DNA of 56,872 nt. It comes from Planctomyces sp. SH-PL62 (GTDB lineage Bacteria; Planctomycetota; Planctomycetia; Planctomycetales; Planctomycetaceae). The stretch is taken from contig CAMDDX010000005.1 of the NCBI GenBank assembly GCA_945893075.1, positions 1-56,872 of the forward strand, read 5' to 3'. Under the pieces are notes generated by a model. That model made no database searches, was not told where the DNA came from, and worked only from the letters and a program-made list of their open reading frames with translations. The position numbers and the translations under genes are program-made. Position 1 is the stretch's first letter; every line of letters begins with the position of its first letter. Of this stretch, positions 34,641 through 44,359 are shown piece by piece.

Positions 34641-35396
34641 ATGCCGCTCACCGATCATCCCACGGGGAACTATCGCTTCCTGCCGGGAATCGCTCCGTAC
34701 TCGTGCGGGGTTGTTTCCAGTCCCGGTTTTGAAATCGTGCATGTCGCGTTTCGGCAGCCGGTGGCTTATCGAGCAGGCTTCGACAGGATTGCGGAGTCTC
34801 TCGCAGCGCAACACCGGCCCAAGGTCGCGCTGTGTGCGATCGAGTTGCGGTCGCCTCAGCCGTTTAGCTTTCAGGGCTTCGCCGATTTCAACGCCGAGTA
34901 CGCCGACATCCTGCAACGCTGGGGGCTGTTCGTGGACGGCGTGAATCCGGTGGCTCGGACGAACGTTGCTCCGGTCATCAACCCGCCCGGTGAGCCGTCG
35001 CTGTTTGGGTTCTCGTTCACGAGGCCGAGTGCGGAGAGTTCGCAGCCGACCTTTGTGGTGGCTGGTGCCGGCGAGTTGCCGGAAGGAATTCTGTCACGCG
35101 AAGGGATCGTGGCTCTCGGCAATACGTCGCCCGATGGGTTGGCGATCAAAGCTCGGTTCGTGATGGACTTGATGGAGACCCGGCTGCGAGGGCTCGGTGC
35201 GGACTGGTCCTTGGTCAGCACCGTCAATGTTTATACGGCTCATTCACTGACGCCGCTGTTGCCAGAGATCATCCTGCGCCGCATCGGTCCCGCCAGCATT
35301 CACGGCACAACCTGGCACTTCAGCCGACCGCCGATCGCCGAGATCGAATACGAAATGGATCTGCGTGGAATACGCACCGAACTCCGCGACGGTTGA
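34641..35396 (+). CDS. RidA-like superfamily protein
   Basis: A 251-residue cytoplasmic protein resembling the RidA/YjgF/UK114 superfamily. Seen: an N-terminal half with NYRFLPGIAPYSCGVVSSPG, SPQPFSFQGFADFNAEYADI, and the closing part with ADWSLVSTVNVYTAHSLTPL. RidA proteins deaminate reactive enamines/imines. Here the Arg of the usual active-site pattern could not be confirmed, so the reaction is uncertain. ATG 34641 has AAAGGA upstream; an earlier in-frame start is inside a repeat hairpin. It stands alone between palindromes. Confidence 0.7.
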   Translation: MPLTDHPTGNYRFLPGIAPYSCGVVSSPGFEIVHVAFRQPVAYRAGFDRIAESLAAQHRPKVALCAIELRSPQPFSFQGFADFNAEYADILQRWGLFVDGVNPVARTNVAPVINPPGEPSLFGFSFTRPSAESSQPTFVVAGAGELPEGILSREGIVALGNTSPDGLAIKARFVMDLMETRLRGLGADWSLVSTVNVYTAHSLTPLLPEIILRRIGPASIHGTTWHFSRPPIAEIEYEMDLRGIRTELRDG

Positions 35397-35549
35397 GCGG
35401 ACGCTGCCGAAGTGCCGCGTTGACTCAGAGCGATTCCAGCAGTCCAATGTCGCCCGACGCATCGGGCTTGGCCGATGATTGAATTGCCTGCCGACTTCGA
35501 CACTCCCCGCAGCCCGCCCCATTCGGTCGTTCTCGTTGGAGACCAGCAC

Positions 35550-37034
35550 ATGCCCCTGACAGACTCTCGAATTGCCAGACGTTCGCTGGGCAGCAACGTC
35601 GCTCATGAGAGCGTCTCGCGGCGGACGGCGATTCAAGCGGGGAGCATCGGCCTGCTGGGATTGGGAATGAATCATGTCGCCGCGCTCCGTGCGGCCGACG
35701 GAAAGTTGACGACTCCGGCTGGCGGCACGGCGAAGTCGGCCATCTTCATTTTTTTGTCCGGAGGACTTGCTCAGCATGACAGCCTCGATCCAAAACCGGA
35801 TGCGCCCGCTGGAATTCGCGGTGAGTTCAATCCAATCCCCACGCGAACTCCGGGCACGCAGATCTGCGAGCACCTGCCGATGCTGGCCGCGCGCAGCGAC
35901 AAGTGGAGCCTGATTCGCTCACTGACGACGCCGTACAACGAGCACTCGCAAGGGCACACTTCGATTCTCACCGGCCGTACGCCCATGCCGGTGGGTTACA
36001 ACGCCAGCAAACCGCAGTCGACCGATTGGCCGTCGATCGCGTCCGTGGTCGGCAATGCTCTGCCGCGACGCAACAACAATCTGCCGCCCGCGATCGTGTT
36101 GCCAGAGCGACTCATTCATAACACGGGGCGAGTCCTCCCCGGTCAGTTCGGCGGCTTGATGGGGAGCCATCGCGATCCGTGGTTCATCGAAGCCTCGCCG
36201 TACAACGCGAAGTCTTACGGCGCGTATCCCGAATACGAATTCCACTTCGTCCGCGGCCGCGAGCGAAATCCAAATCTCACGTTTCAGTCCCCGAACCTCA
36301 GCTTGCCTCAAGGATTAAGCCGCTCGCGACTGACCGATCGCGACAGCCTGCGCGGATTGCTCGATCAGCAGCGTCACGAATTAGAGGAGGCCGCGTCGGT
36401 CGAGTCATTTGATCGACATCGTCAAGCCGCAATCTCGCTGCTGACCGACACCAGCGTGCAACGCGCGTTCGATGTCCACAACGCCGATCCGCAAACGCTC
36501 GATCGTTACGGACGCAATGCCTTCGGCTGGTCGCTGCTGATGGCTCGGCAACTGGTGCAGGCCGGAGTGAACCTGATCCAAGTGAACCTCGGCAACAACG
36601 AATCGTGGGATACGCACGAAAACAATTTCCCGCTGCTGCGCGATTGCCTGCTACCGCCGACCGACCGAGGACTCGCAGCATTGTTGGATGACCTTCAATC
36701 GCTGGGGATGCTGGATGAAACGCTGATCGTGATGTGCGGCGAGATGGGCCGCACTCCGAGAATCAACGCCGGAGGCGGCGCGAGCAAAATGGTCGGCCGC
36801 GATCACTGGGGAGCGGTTCAATCAGTCTTCATCGCCGGCGGCGGCATTCGCGGAGGCGTCGTGGTGGGAGCCTCCGACAAGAACGGAGCCTACCCAGCCT
36901 CCGATGCTCAGCTTCCGGAGAACCTGGCGGCTACGATCTATCACGCATTGGGAATTCCCGACACCGCCGTTTGGAAAGACGAAGTCGATCGGCCAAACCA
37001 CATCTATCATGGTGAGCCGATCCGGTTCGCGTGA
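35550..37034 (+). CDS. DUF1501 family protein
   Basis: A 494-residue DUF1501 protein with the alkaline-phosphatase-like clan layout. The leader VSRRTAIQAGSIGLLGLG is Tat-like. Conserved blocks are SAIFIFLSGGLAQHDSLDPK, RGEFNPIPTRTPGTQICEHL, GEMGRTPRIN (phosphatase-like metal site) and GRDHWGAVQSVFIAGGGIRGG. Two successive ATG choices exist; the one with GGAG 8 bases upstream is used. The next DUF1501 gene follows in the same direction after a 37-kb palindrome, so this is a tandem pair rather than the usual DUF1549 pairing. Confidence 0.88.
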   Translation: MPLTDSRIARRSLGSNVAHESVSRRTAIQAGSIGLLGLGMNHVAALRAADGKLTTPAGGTAKSAIFIFLSGGLAQHDSLDPKPDAPAGIRGEFNPIPTRTPGTQICEHLPMLAARSDKWSLIRSLTTPYNEHSQGHTSILTGRTPMPVGYNASKPQSTDWPSIASVVGNALPRRNNNLPPAIVLPERLIHNTGRVLPGQFGGLMGSHRDPWFIEASPYNAKSYGAYPEYEFHFVRGRERNPNLTFQSPNLSLPQGLSRSRLTDRDSLRGLLDQQRHELEEAASVESFDRHRQAAISLLTDTSVQRAFDVHNADPQTLDRYGRNAFGWSLLMARQLVQAGVNLIQVNLGNNESWDTHENNFPLLRDCLLPPTDRGLAALLDDLQSLGMLDETLIVMCGEMGRTPRINAGGGASKMVGRDHWGAVQSVFIAGGGIRGGVVVGASDKNGAYPASDAQLPENLAATIYHALGIPDTAVWKDEVDRPNHIYHGEPIRFA

Positions 37035-37045
37035 GCAAGTTCCAT

Positions 37046-37094
37046 GTAGCCGAACTCGTGAGAGTTCGGACCGAAGTCTCACGACTTCGGCTAC
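37046..37094. repeat. GTAG-foot doublet between tandem DUF1501 genes
   Basis: GTAG + CCGAACTC/GAGTTCGG hairpin (37046-37069), then CCGAAGTC/GACTTCGG + CTAC (37071-37094). Each 8-bp stem is perfect, while the two halves differ by paired changes. It lies 14 bases before the next start codon. Confidence 0.92.
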
Positions 37095-37107
37095 GGAAGC
37101 GACACCC

Positions 37108-39267
37108 ATGTTTTCCATCCTCGACCAATCACTCCCTTTGACCGATCGAGTTGCTCGCCGCGAATGGCTGCGCGTCGGGGGCTTGAGCGCGTTGGGAGTT
37201 TCGCTGCCGCACTTGCTTCGCGCGGCGGAGACACCAGCAGTGCGACTCGGTCCGGTGCCAAAGTTGGCGGGTGAGTTAGGCTCGACGTTTGGCAAAGCAA
37301 AGAATCTAATTTTCCTCTGGCTTCAAGGTGGTCCTCCTCAGCATGAAACGCTGGATCCAAAACCGGATGCCCCCTCCGAGATTCGTGGTCCGTTCAAACC
37401 GATCTCGACCAACGTCCCCGGCATTCAATTCTGCGAACTGCTGCCGCGCACCTCGTGCTATGCCGACAAGCTGGCCGTTGTTCGCTCACTCTCGACGCGC
37501 GATGACAACCACGATGTGAGCGGGTATTGGCTGCTCACCGGTTATCCGTATGGACCGGGGAGCGCGCGGCAGATCAAGCCAAACGATTGGCCGTACTTCG
37601 GCTCGGTCGTGAAGATGCTCAAGCCGAGCGAGAAACTGCCGGCTCTGACATCGGTCTGGATTCCGGACATGATGCGACTCAACGACAACGTGACTCCGGC
37701 CGGACAGACGGCGGGATTCCTCGGCAAGTTGTGGGAACCGGAACGCTTCGTCGGCGACCCGGCGTTGCCCGATTACGAGATCGAAGGACTGCGGCTGATC
37801 GGCGACGTCACCAAGATCCGAGTCGATCGCCGCCGCGACGTGTTGCAGCAATTGGAAAGTCGCTTCGACGAAACGCTGCGCAGTGGATCGGTTGCCGCTT
37901 GGGATCGACTCTCGCAACAGGCGTTCGAGTTGGTGACCAACGGCGGCGCGCGAGCGGCTTTCGATCTCAGCAAAGAATCAGACAAAACTCGCGACCGTTA
38001 TGGCCGGTACACATGGGGGCAATCGGTGCTGCTGGCTCGACGATTGATCGAAGCGGGTGTGCGATTGGTTCACGTCAATTGGGCTCGCGATCCCGGAGAC
38101 AACGCCGTCGATAATCCGCTGTGGGATACGCACGCGCTCAACGCGGATCGGCTGCAAGACAACCTCTGCCCACAGTTCGATGTCACGTTCGCCGCGCTGA
38201 TGGATGATCTCACTGAGCGGGGCTTGCTCGATGAAACGCTGGTCGTCGTCATCGGTGAGTTCGGTCGCACTCCAAAGATCAACGCGAACGGAGGCCGCGA
38301 CCACTGGGGCCACGTCTTCAGCTTCGCGATGGCCGGTGCCGGCATTCGCGGTGGGCAAGTCATCGGAGCCAGCGACAAGAACGGAGCGTATCCCGCGACC
38401 TCGCCTTTCAGCGGCGGCGACCTGACGGCCACGATGTTTCATCTGCTGGGGATCGATCCGAGCGGATTCTTTCCCGACAACCTGAACCGTCCGCATCCGG
38501 TCACGAAGGGCGAACCGATCGCGGCCATGCTGGCCAGTTCGCCGAGCAAGATTGAGCTGTGCAAATCCGAAGGCGATCCGGCCCTCGTGCCTCCGTTCGA
38601 TGCCAGCTTGCTGCTGGATACGAACTTCAAATCCGATCTTCCCTTGGTCGCTCCTGCGCCACCCTCGCGCGACAAAGGTTGGCGAGCGTTTCCTATCTGG
38701 ACCAAAGAGACGGCTGGTGGAATCGCTGTTCGCAAGGAAGCCGCTACGGTCGGGACGGAGTCCCAACCTACGGTCTGCGTAGGCTACGGTCTGGAAGATG
38801 ACTCGGCGGGTTCGGTGATCGAGCAAGGTTCGCGAGCGGTGCTCGCGCAAGAGATTCGCAGTGCTCGTGGCGGTCACTACTCGATGACCGTCAAAGTCAC
38901 TGGAGTCGGTTCGTCCGCCGATGAGTTCGACAAGACATTTCTAGCGAACATGAATTGTCGCCTCGTCCTGTTCCGCTTTCAGAACATCAACAAGGATCCC
39001 CACACGGTCAGCGAACTGGCCTCCGCGGAATTCCGGCCGTCGTTCGGTAAGACCGAGACATTCAAACTGGACCGCTTCCTCGGCTCGACGGTGGGGGGCT
39101 CGAATTTCGCCATCGGCAACGGTCTGGGAGTCGCCATCGTTGTCGAGAAGAAGACGTCCGGCCCACTCACGCTGCCGAAGAGCGAATCTCACCGGGCCGC
39201 ACTGCGAATCGAGTCCGTCAGCCTCGAATTCAACCCGCGCAAACGAGATGAATCTGTGACGGTGTGA
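37108..39267 (+). CDS. DUF1501 protein with a C-terminal extension
   Basis: A 719-residue protein. Residues ~1-470 are a normal DUF1501 domain: VARREWLRVGGLSALG leader, LIFLWLQGGPPQHETLDPK, IGEFGRTPKIN, GGRDHWGHVFSFAMAGAG. The following ~250 residues are extra, and begin after PVTKGEPIAAMLASSPSK. They hold strand-rich segments such as ARGGHYSMTVKVTG and FRFQNINKDPHTVSEL, which suggests a beta-sandwich or carbohydrate-binding-like module. A palindrome is in frame near residues 546-560 (VGTESQPTVCVG). ATG 37108 was chosen because the longer frame overlaps the upstream gene. Confidence 0.9.
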   Translation: MFSILDQSLPLTDRVARREWLRVGGLSALGVSLPHLLRAAETPAVRLGPVPKLAGELGSTFGKAKNLIFLWLQGGPPQHETLDPKPDAPSEIRGPFKPISTNVPGIQFCELLPRTSCYADKLAVVRSLSTRDDNHDVSGYWLLTGYPYGPGSARQIKPNDWPYFGSVVKMLKPSEKLPALTSVWIPDMMRLNDNVTPAGQTAGFLGKLWEPERFVGDPALPDYEIEGLRLIGDVTKIRVDRRRDVLQQLESRFDETLRSGSVAAWDRLSQQAFELVTNGGARAAFDLSKESDKTRDRYGRYTWGQSVLLARRLIEAGVRLVHVNWARDPGDNAVDNPLWDTHALNADRLQDNLCPQFDVTFAALMDDLTERGLLDETLVVVIGEFGRTPKINANGGRDHWGHVFSFAMAGAGIRGGQVIGASDKNGAYPATSPFSGGDLTATMFHLLGIDPSGFFPDNLNRPHPVTKGEPIAAMLASSPSKIELCKSEGDPALVPPFDASLLLDTNFKSDLPLVAPAPPSRDKGWRAFPIWTKETAGGIAVRKEAATVGTESQPTVCVGYGLEDDSAGSVIEQGSRAVLAQEIRSARGGHYSMTVKVTGVGSSADEFDKTFLANMNCRLVLFRFQNINKDPHTVSELASAEFRPSFGKTETFKLDRFLGSTVGGSNFAIGNGLGVAIVVEKKTSGPLTLPKSESHRAALRIESVSLEFNPRKRDESVTV
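38744..38790. repeat. GTAG-class element inside a DUF1501 gene
   Basis: CTACG at both edges (38744 and 38769) with a central GGGACGGAGTCCC hairpin, followed by a second TAGGCTACGGTC. It is read in frame as VGTESQPTVCVG in the extra C-terminal part of the protein. Confidence 0.65.
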
Positions 39268-39353
39268 TCTCCGTCGGGATCGCTTGATTCTCGGCCAGTC
39301 AGCCGATGAGATCGAATGGACGATCAATGATTTCGTAACTCCAAGGAGTCCTC

Positions 39354-41129
39354 ATGGCCGTCTTTCACTCCACGCCGGTGACTTGTTCGTGCGGACAAAC
39401 GATCGACGCCAATCTGGCCAAGAGCATCAACGTCAGGCGCAATCCGGCAGTTCGTGGGCAGATCTTGCGAGGCGAATTCCATCGCGCGGTTTGCTCGGCC
39501 TGCGGGGCGGTCCATGCCGTCGAGCGGCCGTTCTACTACTCGGACCCAGATCGGCAGGCGGTGTTCTTGGTGCAGCCGCGCGGAGAACGATTCAACCACA
39601 CGCGCGACGGACAACGCCTGACGCGGCAGGGACGCGATTGTGCGTTGCTCATGGGAGGAGTGGCTCCGTCGCAACTGCGCGTCGTCTATGGACTGGATGA
39701 ACTGCGTGAGAAGCTCGTGGCGCAGGATGCCAAGTTCGATGATCGGCATGTCGAACTCTTCAAGCTGTTTGTGCTCCACGAGCATCCGTTTTTGTTGCGG
39801 AGTCCGCGCCTGCAACTGGTGCTGGCCGACGTGACCTCCACTCAATTGGAGTTCGTGGCCTATCACCACAATCAGCCGCGAAGTTATCGAATTCAATTAC
39901 CGCGCTTTCTGGCGGAACGAGCCGCCAGCCAACCCGATCAACTCGAAAAATGGGTCGCCGGTGCGAAGCCCGAAAACTCCTTGATGGCTTCCGAGCGGCG
40001 GTGGGTGAATTTTCGGCGTTGGTCAACGCGCTATTCCGCTCTGGACGCACTGCGGGACTACGCCCAGGAAATCGCTGCCGGCCAATCCATCGGCCTGAGC
40101 TCGGAAGCGTTCATCACGATGTGTCGCCGGCTCCCGCGCGCCAGCGAACTGCCCGATTGGGCGAAGAAAGATTTGCGAACACTCTTCGAGTACGCCAAGG
40201 CAAAGAACAACGGCAAGGCGGAGGATCGCTTGTTCGAGGTCCGCTTCGGGATCGGCCTGGACGACGAATGGGCCACGAACAGCGATCCGAACGACATCGA
40301 CACGATCTGGAAACTGCTGCGTAACGCTCCCATCGACAACATCGAGGGCAACGTGAAGCTGAAGGAGATTCAGTTGATCGCCGGCGGCGGTGGGCTCTAC
40401 CAATGGAGCGGCGTCGTTCAGATCGGTGCCAAAGAGCTGCGCGATCAAGAATCCTTCGAAGACGTGCTGCGGCATGAGGTCGGACACGCCGTGCATTCCA
40501 ACAAGGAAGCGATGATCAATGCCTGGCTGAAGTCGGAATTTGGATGGCAACGATTCGATCGCAACCAGCACGGCATCAATCAGTGGATCGAATTGATGGG
40601 CGGCTGGGACAAATGGGGGCCAGTCACGCATTCGCAACGTGTGGAGATCTCCAACGCTCTGGTTCAGGCACTTGGTCAAGGAGGGTGGAAACCTGGGCCA
40701 CGTCCCAGCCTACCTGCGTCGCATCCGTGGCATCGCGAGAACTTTGGACCGCGGCTGGCCACCGAACAGTCGCATGCCGACTGGTTCGAAACCTTTCCCG
40801 GGTGGTATCGCGCGAACGGATTGGCCTTCTCTCTGAATTACTGGTACGCGGAACTGGTGGTGGTGAAAGAGTCCGCTCTCGATCTCGTGCTGAAGATGCC
40901 CAGTCGCTACGCGGCGATGTCGCACTTCGAGTTCTTCGCCGAGCTGTACTCGCTGTATTACGACCTCGACGATCCACAGCGAAAAGTGGTCCCCAAGTCG
41001 GTCGCCACCTGGCTCGACCAGAACATTGGCGTCCCGACTCCGGACAATCCCGCTCCGCCAACAACCACCAAGAAGAAAGCCATAACGGCTGTCAAAAAGA
41101 AGAGCGCGAAGAAACGCCCCGTCCGGTAA
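39354..41129 (+). CDS. CpXC-domain protein fused to a zincin-like metallopeptidase
   Basis: A 591-residue protein with an unusual architecture. Residues ~10-60 form a CpXC zinc-ribbon-like domain (CSC at 11-13, CSAC at 47-50, VERPFYYSDP). The middle is unassigned. A zinc-peptidase motif HEVGHAVHS starts near residue 374, with a late FFAELYSLYY that can give the third ligand. The C-terminal tail is Lys-rich (KKKAITAVKKKSAKKRPVR), histone-H1-like, suggesting nucleic-acid contact. No signal peptide is seen, so a cytoplasmic role is likely. Function unknown; I do not know this exact fusion. Confidence 0.78.
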   Translation: MAVFHSTPVTCSCGQTIDANLAKSINVRRNPAVRGQILRGEFHRAVCSACGAVHAVERPFYYSDPDRQAVFLVQPRGERFNHTRDGQRLTRQGRDCALLMGGVAPSQLRVVYGLDELREKLVAQDAKFDDRHVELFKLFVLHEHPFLLRSPRLQLVLADVTSTQLEFVAYHHNQPRSYRIQLPRFLAERAASQPDQLEKWVAGAKPENSLMASERRWVNFRRWSTRYSALDALRDYAQEIAAGQSIGLSSEAFITMCRRLPRASELPDWAKKDLRTLFEYAKAKNNGKAEDRLFEVRFGIGLDDEWATNSDPNDIDTIWKLLRNAPIDNIEGNVKLKEIQLIAGGGGLYQWSGVVQIGAKELRDQESFEDVLRHEVGHAVHSNKEAMINAWLKSEFGWQRFDRNQHGINQWIELMGGWDKWGPVTHSQRVEISNALVQALGQGGWKPGPRPSLPASHPWHRENFGPRLATEQSHADWFETFPGWYRANGLAFSLNYWYAELVVVKESALDLVLKMPSRYAAMSHFEFFAELYSLYYDLDDPQRKVVPKSVATWLDQNIGVPTPDNPAPPTTTKKKAITAVKKKSAKKRPVR

Positions 41130-41132
41130 ACG

Positions 41133-41167
41133 TCAGAAGCCCGGCATTTCAAAAATGCCGGGCTTCT
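41133..41167. terminator. Bidirectional terminator hairpin
   Basis: Perfect 16-bp stem (CAGAAGCCCGGCATTT, 41133-41148, with 41152-41167) and a 3-base loop, between the convergent CpXC-protease and DUF1501 genes. The long T-run expected of a strong terminator is lacking, so it may be another hairpin element. Confidence 0.65.
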
Positions 41168-41188
41168 GGATTGGTATTGCGATGGGCT

Positions 41189-42562
41189 CTAAACCAATTC
41201 GCGCATCGGGTGGATGCCGTCATCGACGAGGTTCTGCGGAACGCCCGCACCGTCGAAGATGCGGACGCGGCCGACATCCAGGCCCGCGCACTTGTAGAGC
41301 GTGGCGAAGACCTCTTGGAATTTGACCGGCCGCTCGACGGCGTGCTCGGCCTTGCGGTTCGTGCGGCCGATGACTTGGCCGGTCTTCATGCCGCCGCCGG
41401 CCAGCATCGCGCACGACACCTGCGGCCAGTGATCGCGCGAGTTGTTGTTGTTGATCTTCGGAGTCCGGCCGAACTCGCCCCAGACGACGACCGAGACATC
41501 GTTGTCCAAGCCACGCTCGTGAAGATCGGTGACCAGCGCGGACAAACCTTGGTCGAGCAACGGGAACTCTTCACGAGACATCGGGAAATTCATGCCATCT
41601 CCGCCGTGCCAGTCCCAGCGGCTGTAATTCAGCGAGACGTAGCGGGCTCCGGCCTCAACCAATCGCCGAGCCACACAGAAGTTTTCGATCATGCGCGGCG
41701 CGCCGTCGCGCATGAACTTCTCGTCGCTCTTGCCGTACCGAGCCAGCACTCGCGGGTCTTCCTTCGAGAGGTCGAGAGCTTCGGCCAACTTCGAGGTCGT
41801 CAGGATGCCGAGCGCTTGCTGCGTGTAGACATCGACGCTTTCCATCACACCCTTGCTGTCGGCCGAGCGGACGAAGCCGTCAAACGACTTCATCAATTGG
41901 TTGCGGTCTTGCAGCCGTTCCAGCGAGATGCCTTGCAGCACCATTCCCTCCGGCGAACTGCGGGCTTTGCTGCCGAGCAAATTGAACGGCGTGTGGGCCA
42001 CTCCCAAGAAGCCGCCGTCTGCCGGCTCGCCCCAGGTGCGATTGCCGACCGTGTACATGAGCGCGACGTTGGGCGGCACAGCTCCGTTCGTCGGACCTTG
42101 CAGCTTCGAGATCCATGAACCGGCGGCGGGCCAACCTCCGGGCGGCTTGCGCTCCGATTTGCGTCGGCCGGTCATGCACTGATAGCCGTCGTGCAAACCA
42201 TCCGCATCCGAGATTGACCGTACTGGCACGAACTTATCCATCATTTGCGCCATGCGCGGGAACAACTCGCAGATCTCAATGCCCGGCACGTTGGTCGCGA
42301 TCGGGCGGAACTCGCCACGAATCTCGGCCGGCGCGTCCGGCTTCAAATCCCAGAGGTCGATATGCGAAGGTCCTCCGGGCATATAGATGTTGATGATCGC
42401 CTTGTGCGACGAACCGGTTCTCGCTTCGTTCTCTGCTCGCAAGACGTTTGGAAGTGCGAGTCCTCCCAACGCAAAGCCGCCGATCGTCAGAAATGATCGA
42501 CGCGACAGCCCGTCGCAAAAACTCGTCTCGTCGTCCGTGGGGCGTCCCAGAATTGTCAGCAT
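41189..42562 (-). CDS. DUF1501 family exported protein
   Basis: A 457-residue DUF1501 protein. The leader LSRRSFLTIGGFALGGLALP is Tat-like. Typical blocks are AIINIYMPGGPSHIDLWDLK, RGEFRPIATNVPGIEICELF, VWGEFGRTPKIN and SRDHWPQVSCAMLAGGGM. Its start is at the end of a divergent region with another DUF1501 gene (42655) transcribed in the same direction; the two are separated by a GTAG-foot palindrome. It is on the strand opposite the PPC and DUF1549 genes and probably part of the same surface gene set. Confidence 0.92.
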   Translation of the reverse strand: MLTILGRPTDDETSFCDGLSRRSFLTIGGFALGGLALPNVLRAENEARTGSSHKAIINIYMPGGPSHIDLWDLKPDAPAEIRGEFRPIATNVPGIEICELFPRMAQMMDKFVPVRSISDADGLHDGYQCMTGRRKSERKPPGGWPAAGSWISKLQGPTNGAVPPNVALMYTVGNRTWGEPADGGFLGVAHTPFNLLGSKARSSPEGMVLQGISLERLQDRNQLMKSFDGFVRSADSKGVMESVDVYTQQALGILTTSKLAEALDLSKEDPRVLARYGKSDEKFMRDGAPRMIENFCVARRLVEAGARYVSLNYSRWDWHGGDGMNFPMSREEFPLLDQGLSALVTDLHERGLDNDVSVVVWGEFGRTPKINNNNSRDHWPQVSCAMLAGGGMKTGQVIGRTNRKAEHAVERPVKFQEVFATLYKCAGLDVGRVRIFDGAGVPQNLVDDGIHPMRELV

Positions 42563-42590
42563 GGCAGGTTCCGTAGGCGGGGTTGTGGGG

Positions 42591-42654
42591 CGCTCGTAGT
42601 GACCCGATTGATCGGGTCCGGTTCACGACCCCATCAATGGGGTCACTACGAGCG
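42591..42654. repeat. GTAG-foot doublet between DUF1501 genes
   Basis: The left half has CGTAGT followed by hairpin GACCCGAT/ATCGGGTC; the right half has GACCCCAT/ATGGGGTC followed by ACTACG. Each 8-bp stem is perfect and the halves differ by one G/C-to-C/G paired exchange. It ends directly at a stop codon. Confidence 0.92.
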
Positions 42655-44061
42655 TTAGCTCATCAGTAGCGGGAATGGATCACCCTTCGTCAGTTGGAAG
42701 GGGCGGTTCTGTTGGTCGTGCAGTTCAGTATGCGGGTCGATCCCAAGCATGTGATAGATCGTGGCCACGAAGTCCGCGGGGCCGACCGGGTTCTCGGCCG
42801 GATATCCGCCGAGCTTGTCCGAGGCTCCGTAAGTCTGTCCCCCTTGAATGCCGGCTCCGGCGAAGAGGACGTTGTAGAGTTCCGGCCAATGCTCTCGACC
42901 GCCGTTCTTCAACGTCACCTTCGGCGAGCGACCAAACTCAGACGCGACGATGACCAGCGTCTCGGCGAGTTCGCCCGTTGCGGCCAAGTCGGTCATCAGC
43001 GCGTAGAACGCGCGGTCGTAGGCCGGGATCAGTTCTTCTTTCAGCGCGGTGAAATTGTTCCAGTGAGTATCCCAAGCGAAGCCGTTCTTGCCTTGAGTCC
43101 GTTGCCAGTTGCATTGCACCAGTCGAGTTCCCGCTTGCAGCAATCGCCGGCCGAGCAGCACCGACTGGCCGAACAAGTTGCGGCCGTATCGCTCGCGAGT
43201 CTCAGCATCGACGACAGACAGATCGACCGCGCGACGCACGGATTCGGAGCCGACCACATCGAGTGCCTTCGATTGATTGTCTTTCAGCGACTGAGCCAAC
43301 GCGCCGTCGCGGAGGTATTCGACCTGCTGGTTGAGCTGATCGACGAGACCGACTCGCCGACGAATCACGGTTGGGTCTTCGTTCGGGACCAGCGGGATAT
43401 GCTCCAGCCGAAAGCCGTCGTCGTTGGGGTTTCCGCCCGTGAGCATTGGGTCGTACTTCGGGCCGAGCATTCCGGCGAACTGACCGGCTCGGCGACCGCC
43501 GGCCACGTCCATGCGATGCGGCACGATGATGAAGGGGAACATCGGGCCTTGTCCCGGAGCAATCTTCGACATGCACGAGCCGAGGTGCGGCATGTCGGCT
43601 CGCGACATCGAATTCACATCGGGCACCGAGCCGGGATACATCGCTCCGGTAAACATCCAATAAGAACCGCGGCCATGATCGTTGTGCGTGTGGTTCATCG
43701 AGCGGATCAGCGCCATCTGATTCATCAGCTTGGCTGACAGCGGACAATGCTCGCCGAAGCGGATCGAAGGAACGGACGTCGCGATCGTCTCGAACTCGCC
43801 ACGAATCTCGACCGGAGCATCCGGTTTTGGATCAAACATGTCATGCTGAGGATGACCTCCAGATAAATACAGGAGGATGCAACGCTTGGCTTTACCGAAG
43901 CCGGGGCCCCGTTTCGTGTTCTCCGTCGGCTTGGCCGAAGACGCGCGAGCCAGCAGATCGCTCAGTGCGACTCCGCTCATCGACAGGCCACCGACGCGAA
44001 TCATCTCGCGACGGCTGAACCCCTGCGTGGTCGGAAACCTCGGCCCCAACAAGCTCAACAT
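42655..44061 (-). CDS. DUF1501 family exported protein
   Basis: A 468-residue DUF1501 protein with the leader FSRREMIRVGGLSMSGVALS. Blocks: RCILLYLSGGHPQHDMFDPK, RGEFETIATSVPSIRFGEHC, EFGRSPKVTL, GREHWPELYNVLFAGAGIQ, and DFVATIYHMLGIDPHTEL. The longer frame upstream (residues before MLSLLGPRF) has no homology, so ATG 44061 is used. It is divergent from the PPC-domain gene across a 298-base gap that holds a GAACAGAAGG palindrome and possibly both promoters. Confidence 0.92.
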   Translation of the reverse strand: MLSLLGPRFPTTQGFSRREMIRVGGLSMSGVALSDLLARASSAKPTENTKRGPGFGKAKRCILLYLSGGHPQHDMFDPKPDAPVEIRGEFETIATSVPSIRFGEHCPLSAKLMNQMALIRSMNHTHNDHGRGSYWMFTGAMYPGSVPDVNSMSRADMPHLGSCMSKIAPGQGPMFPFIIVPHRMDVAGGRRAGQFAGMLGPKYDPMLTGGNPNDDGFRLEHIPLVPNEDPTVIRRRVGLVDQLNQQVEYLRDGALAQSLKDNQSKALDVVGSESVRRAVDLSVVDAETRERYGRNLFGQSVLLGRRLLQAGTRLVQCNWQRTQGKNGFAWDTHWNNFTALKEELIPAYDRAFYALMTDLAATGELAETLVIVASEFGRSPKVTLKNGGREHWPELYNVLFAGAGIQGGQTYGASDKLGGYPAENPVGPADFVATIYHMLGIDPHTELHDQQNRPFQLTKGDPFPLLMS

Positions 44062-44230
44062 TCTGCGTCTCCACAAACTCGCCGGATGCTTTCGCCGGAC
44101 CAGTGGGTTACGATCCCCGGCCATCAAAATCGGCCGATGGGTGCGACACTCTAACCTGATCGGCAGGGAGTGACAAACGGGATTAACCGCCTGTCGAAAA
44201 ACACCTTTGGCCGCGTTCTTCCCGAAAGAC

Positions 44231-44309
44231 CTTCGCGCCCTTTGCGACCTTCTGTTCAACCCAATTGCACAAAACCATTTTTGAACAGAAGGTCGCAGAG
44301 ATCGCGAAG
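44231..44309. repeat. Palindrome, GAACAGAAGG class
   Basis: 29-base arms (44231-44259 with 44281-44309, three mismatches) in the divergent gap before the PPC gene. Same class as 9952, 46796 and 47337. The rest of that gap shows nothing else. Confidence 0.85.
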
Positions 44310-44359
44310 TGAATCGCTGGAAGTGACCACTCTTGTTGTTGAGTTCGCAAAGACAATCT

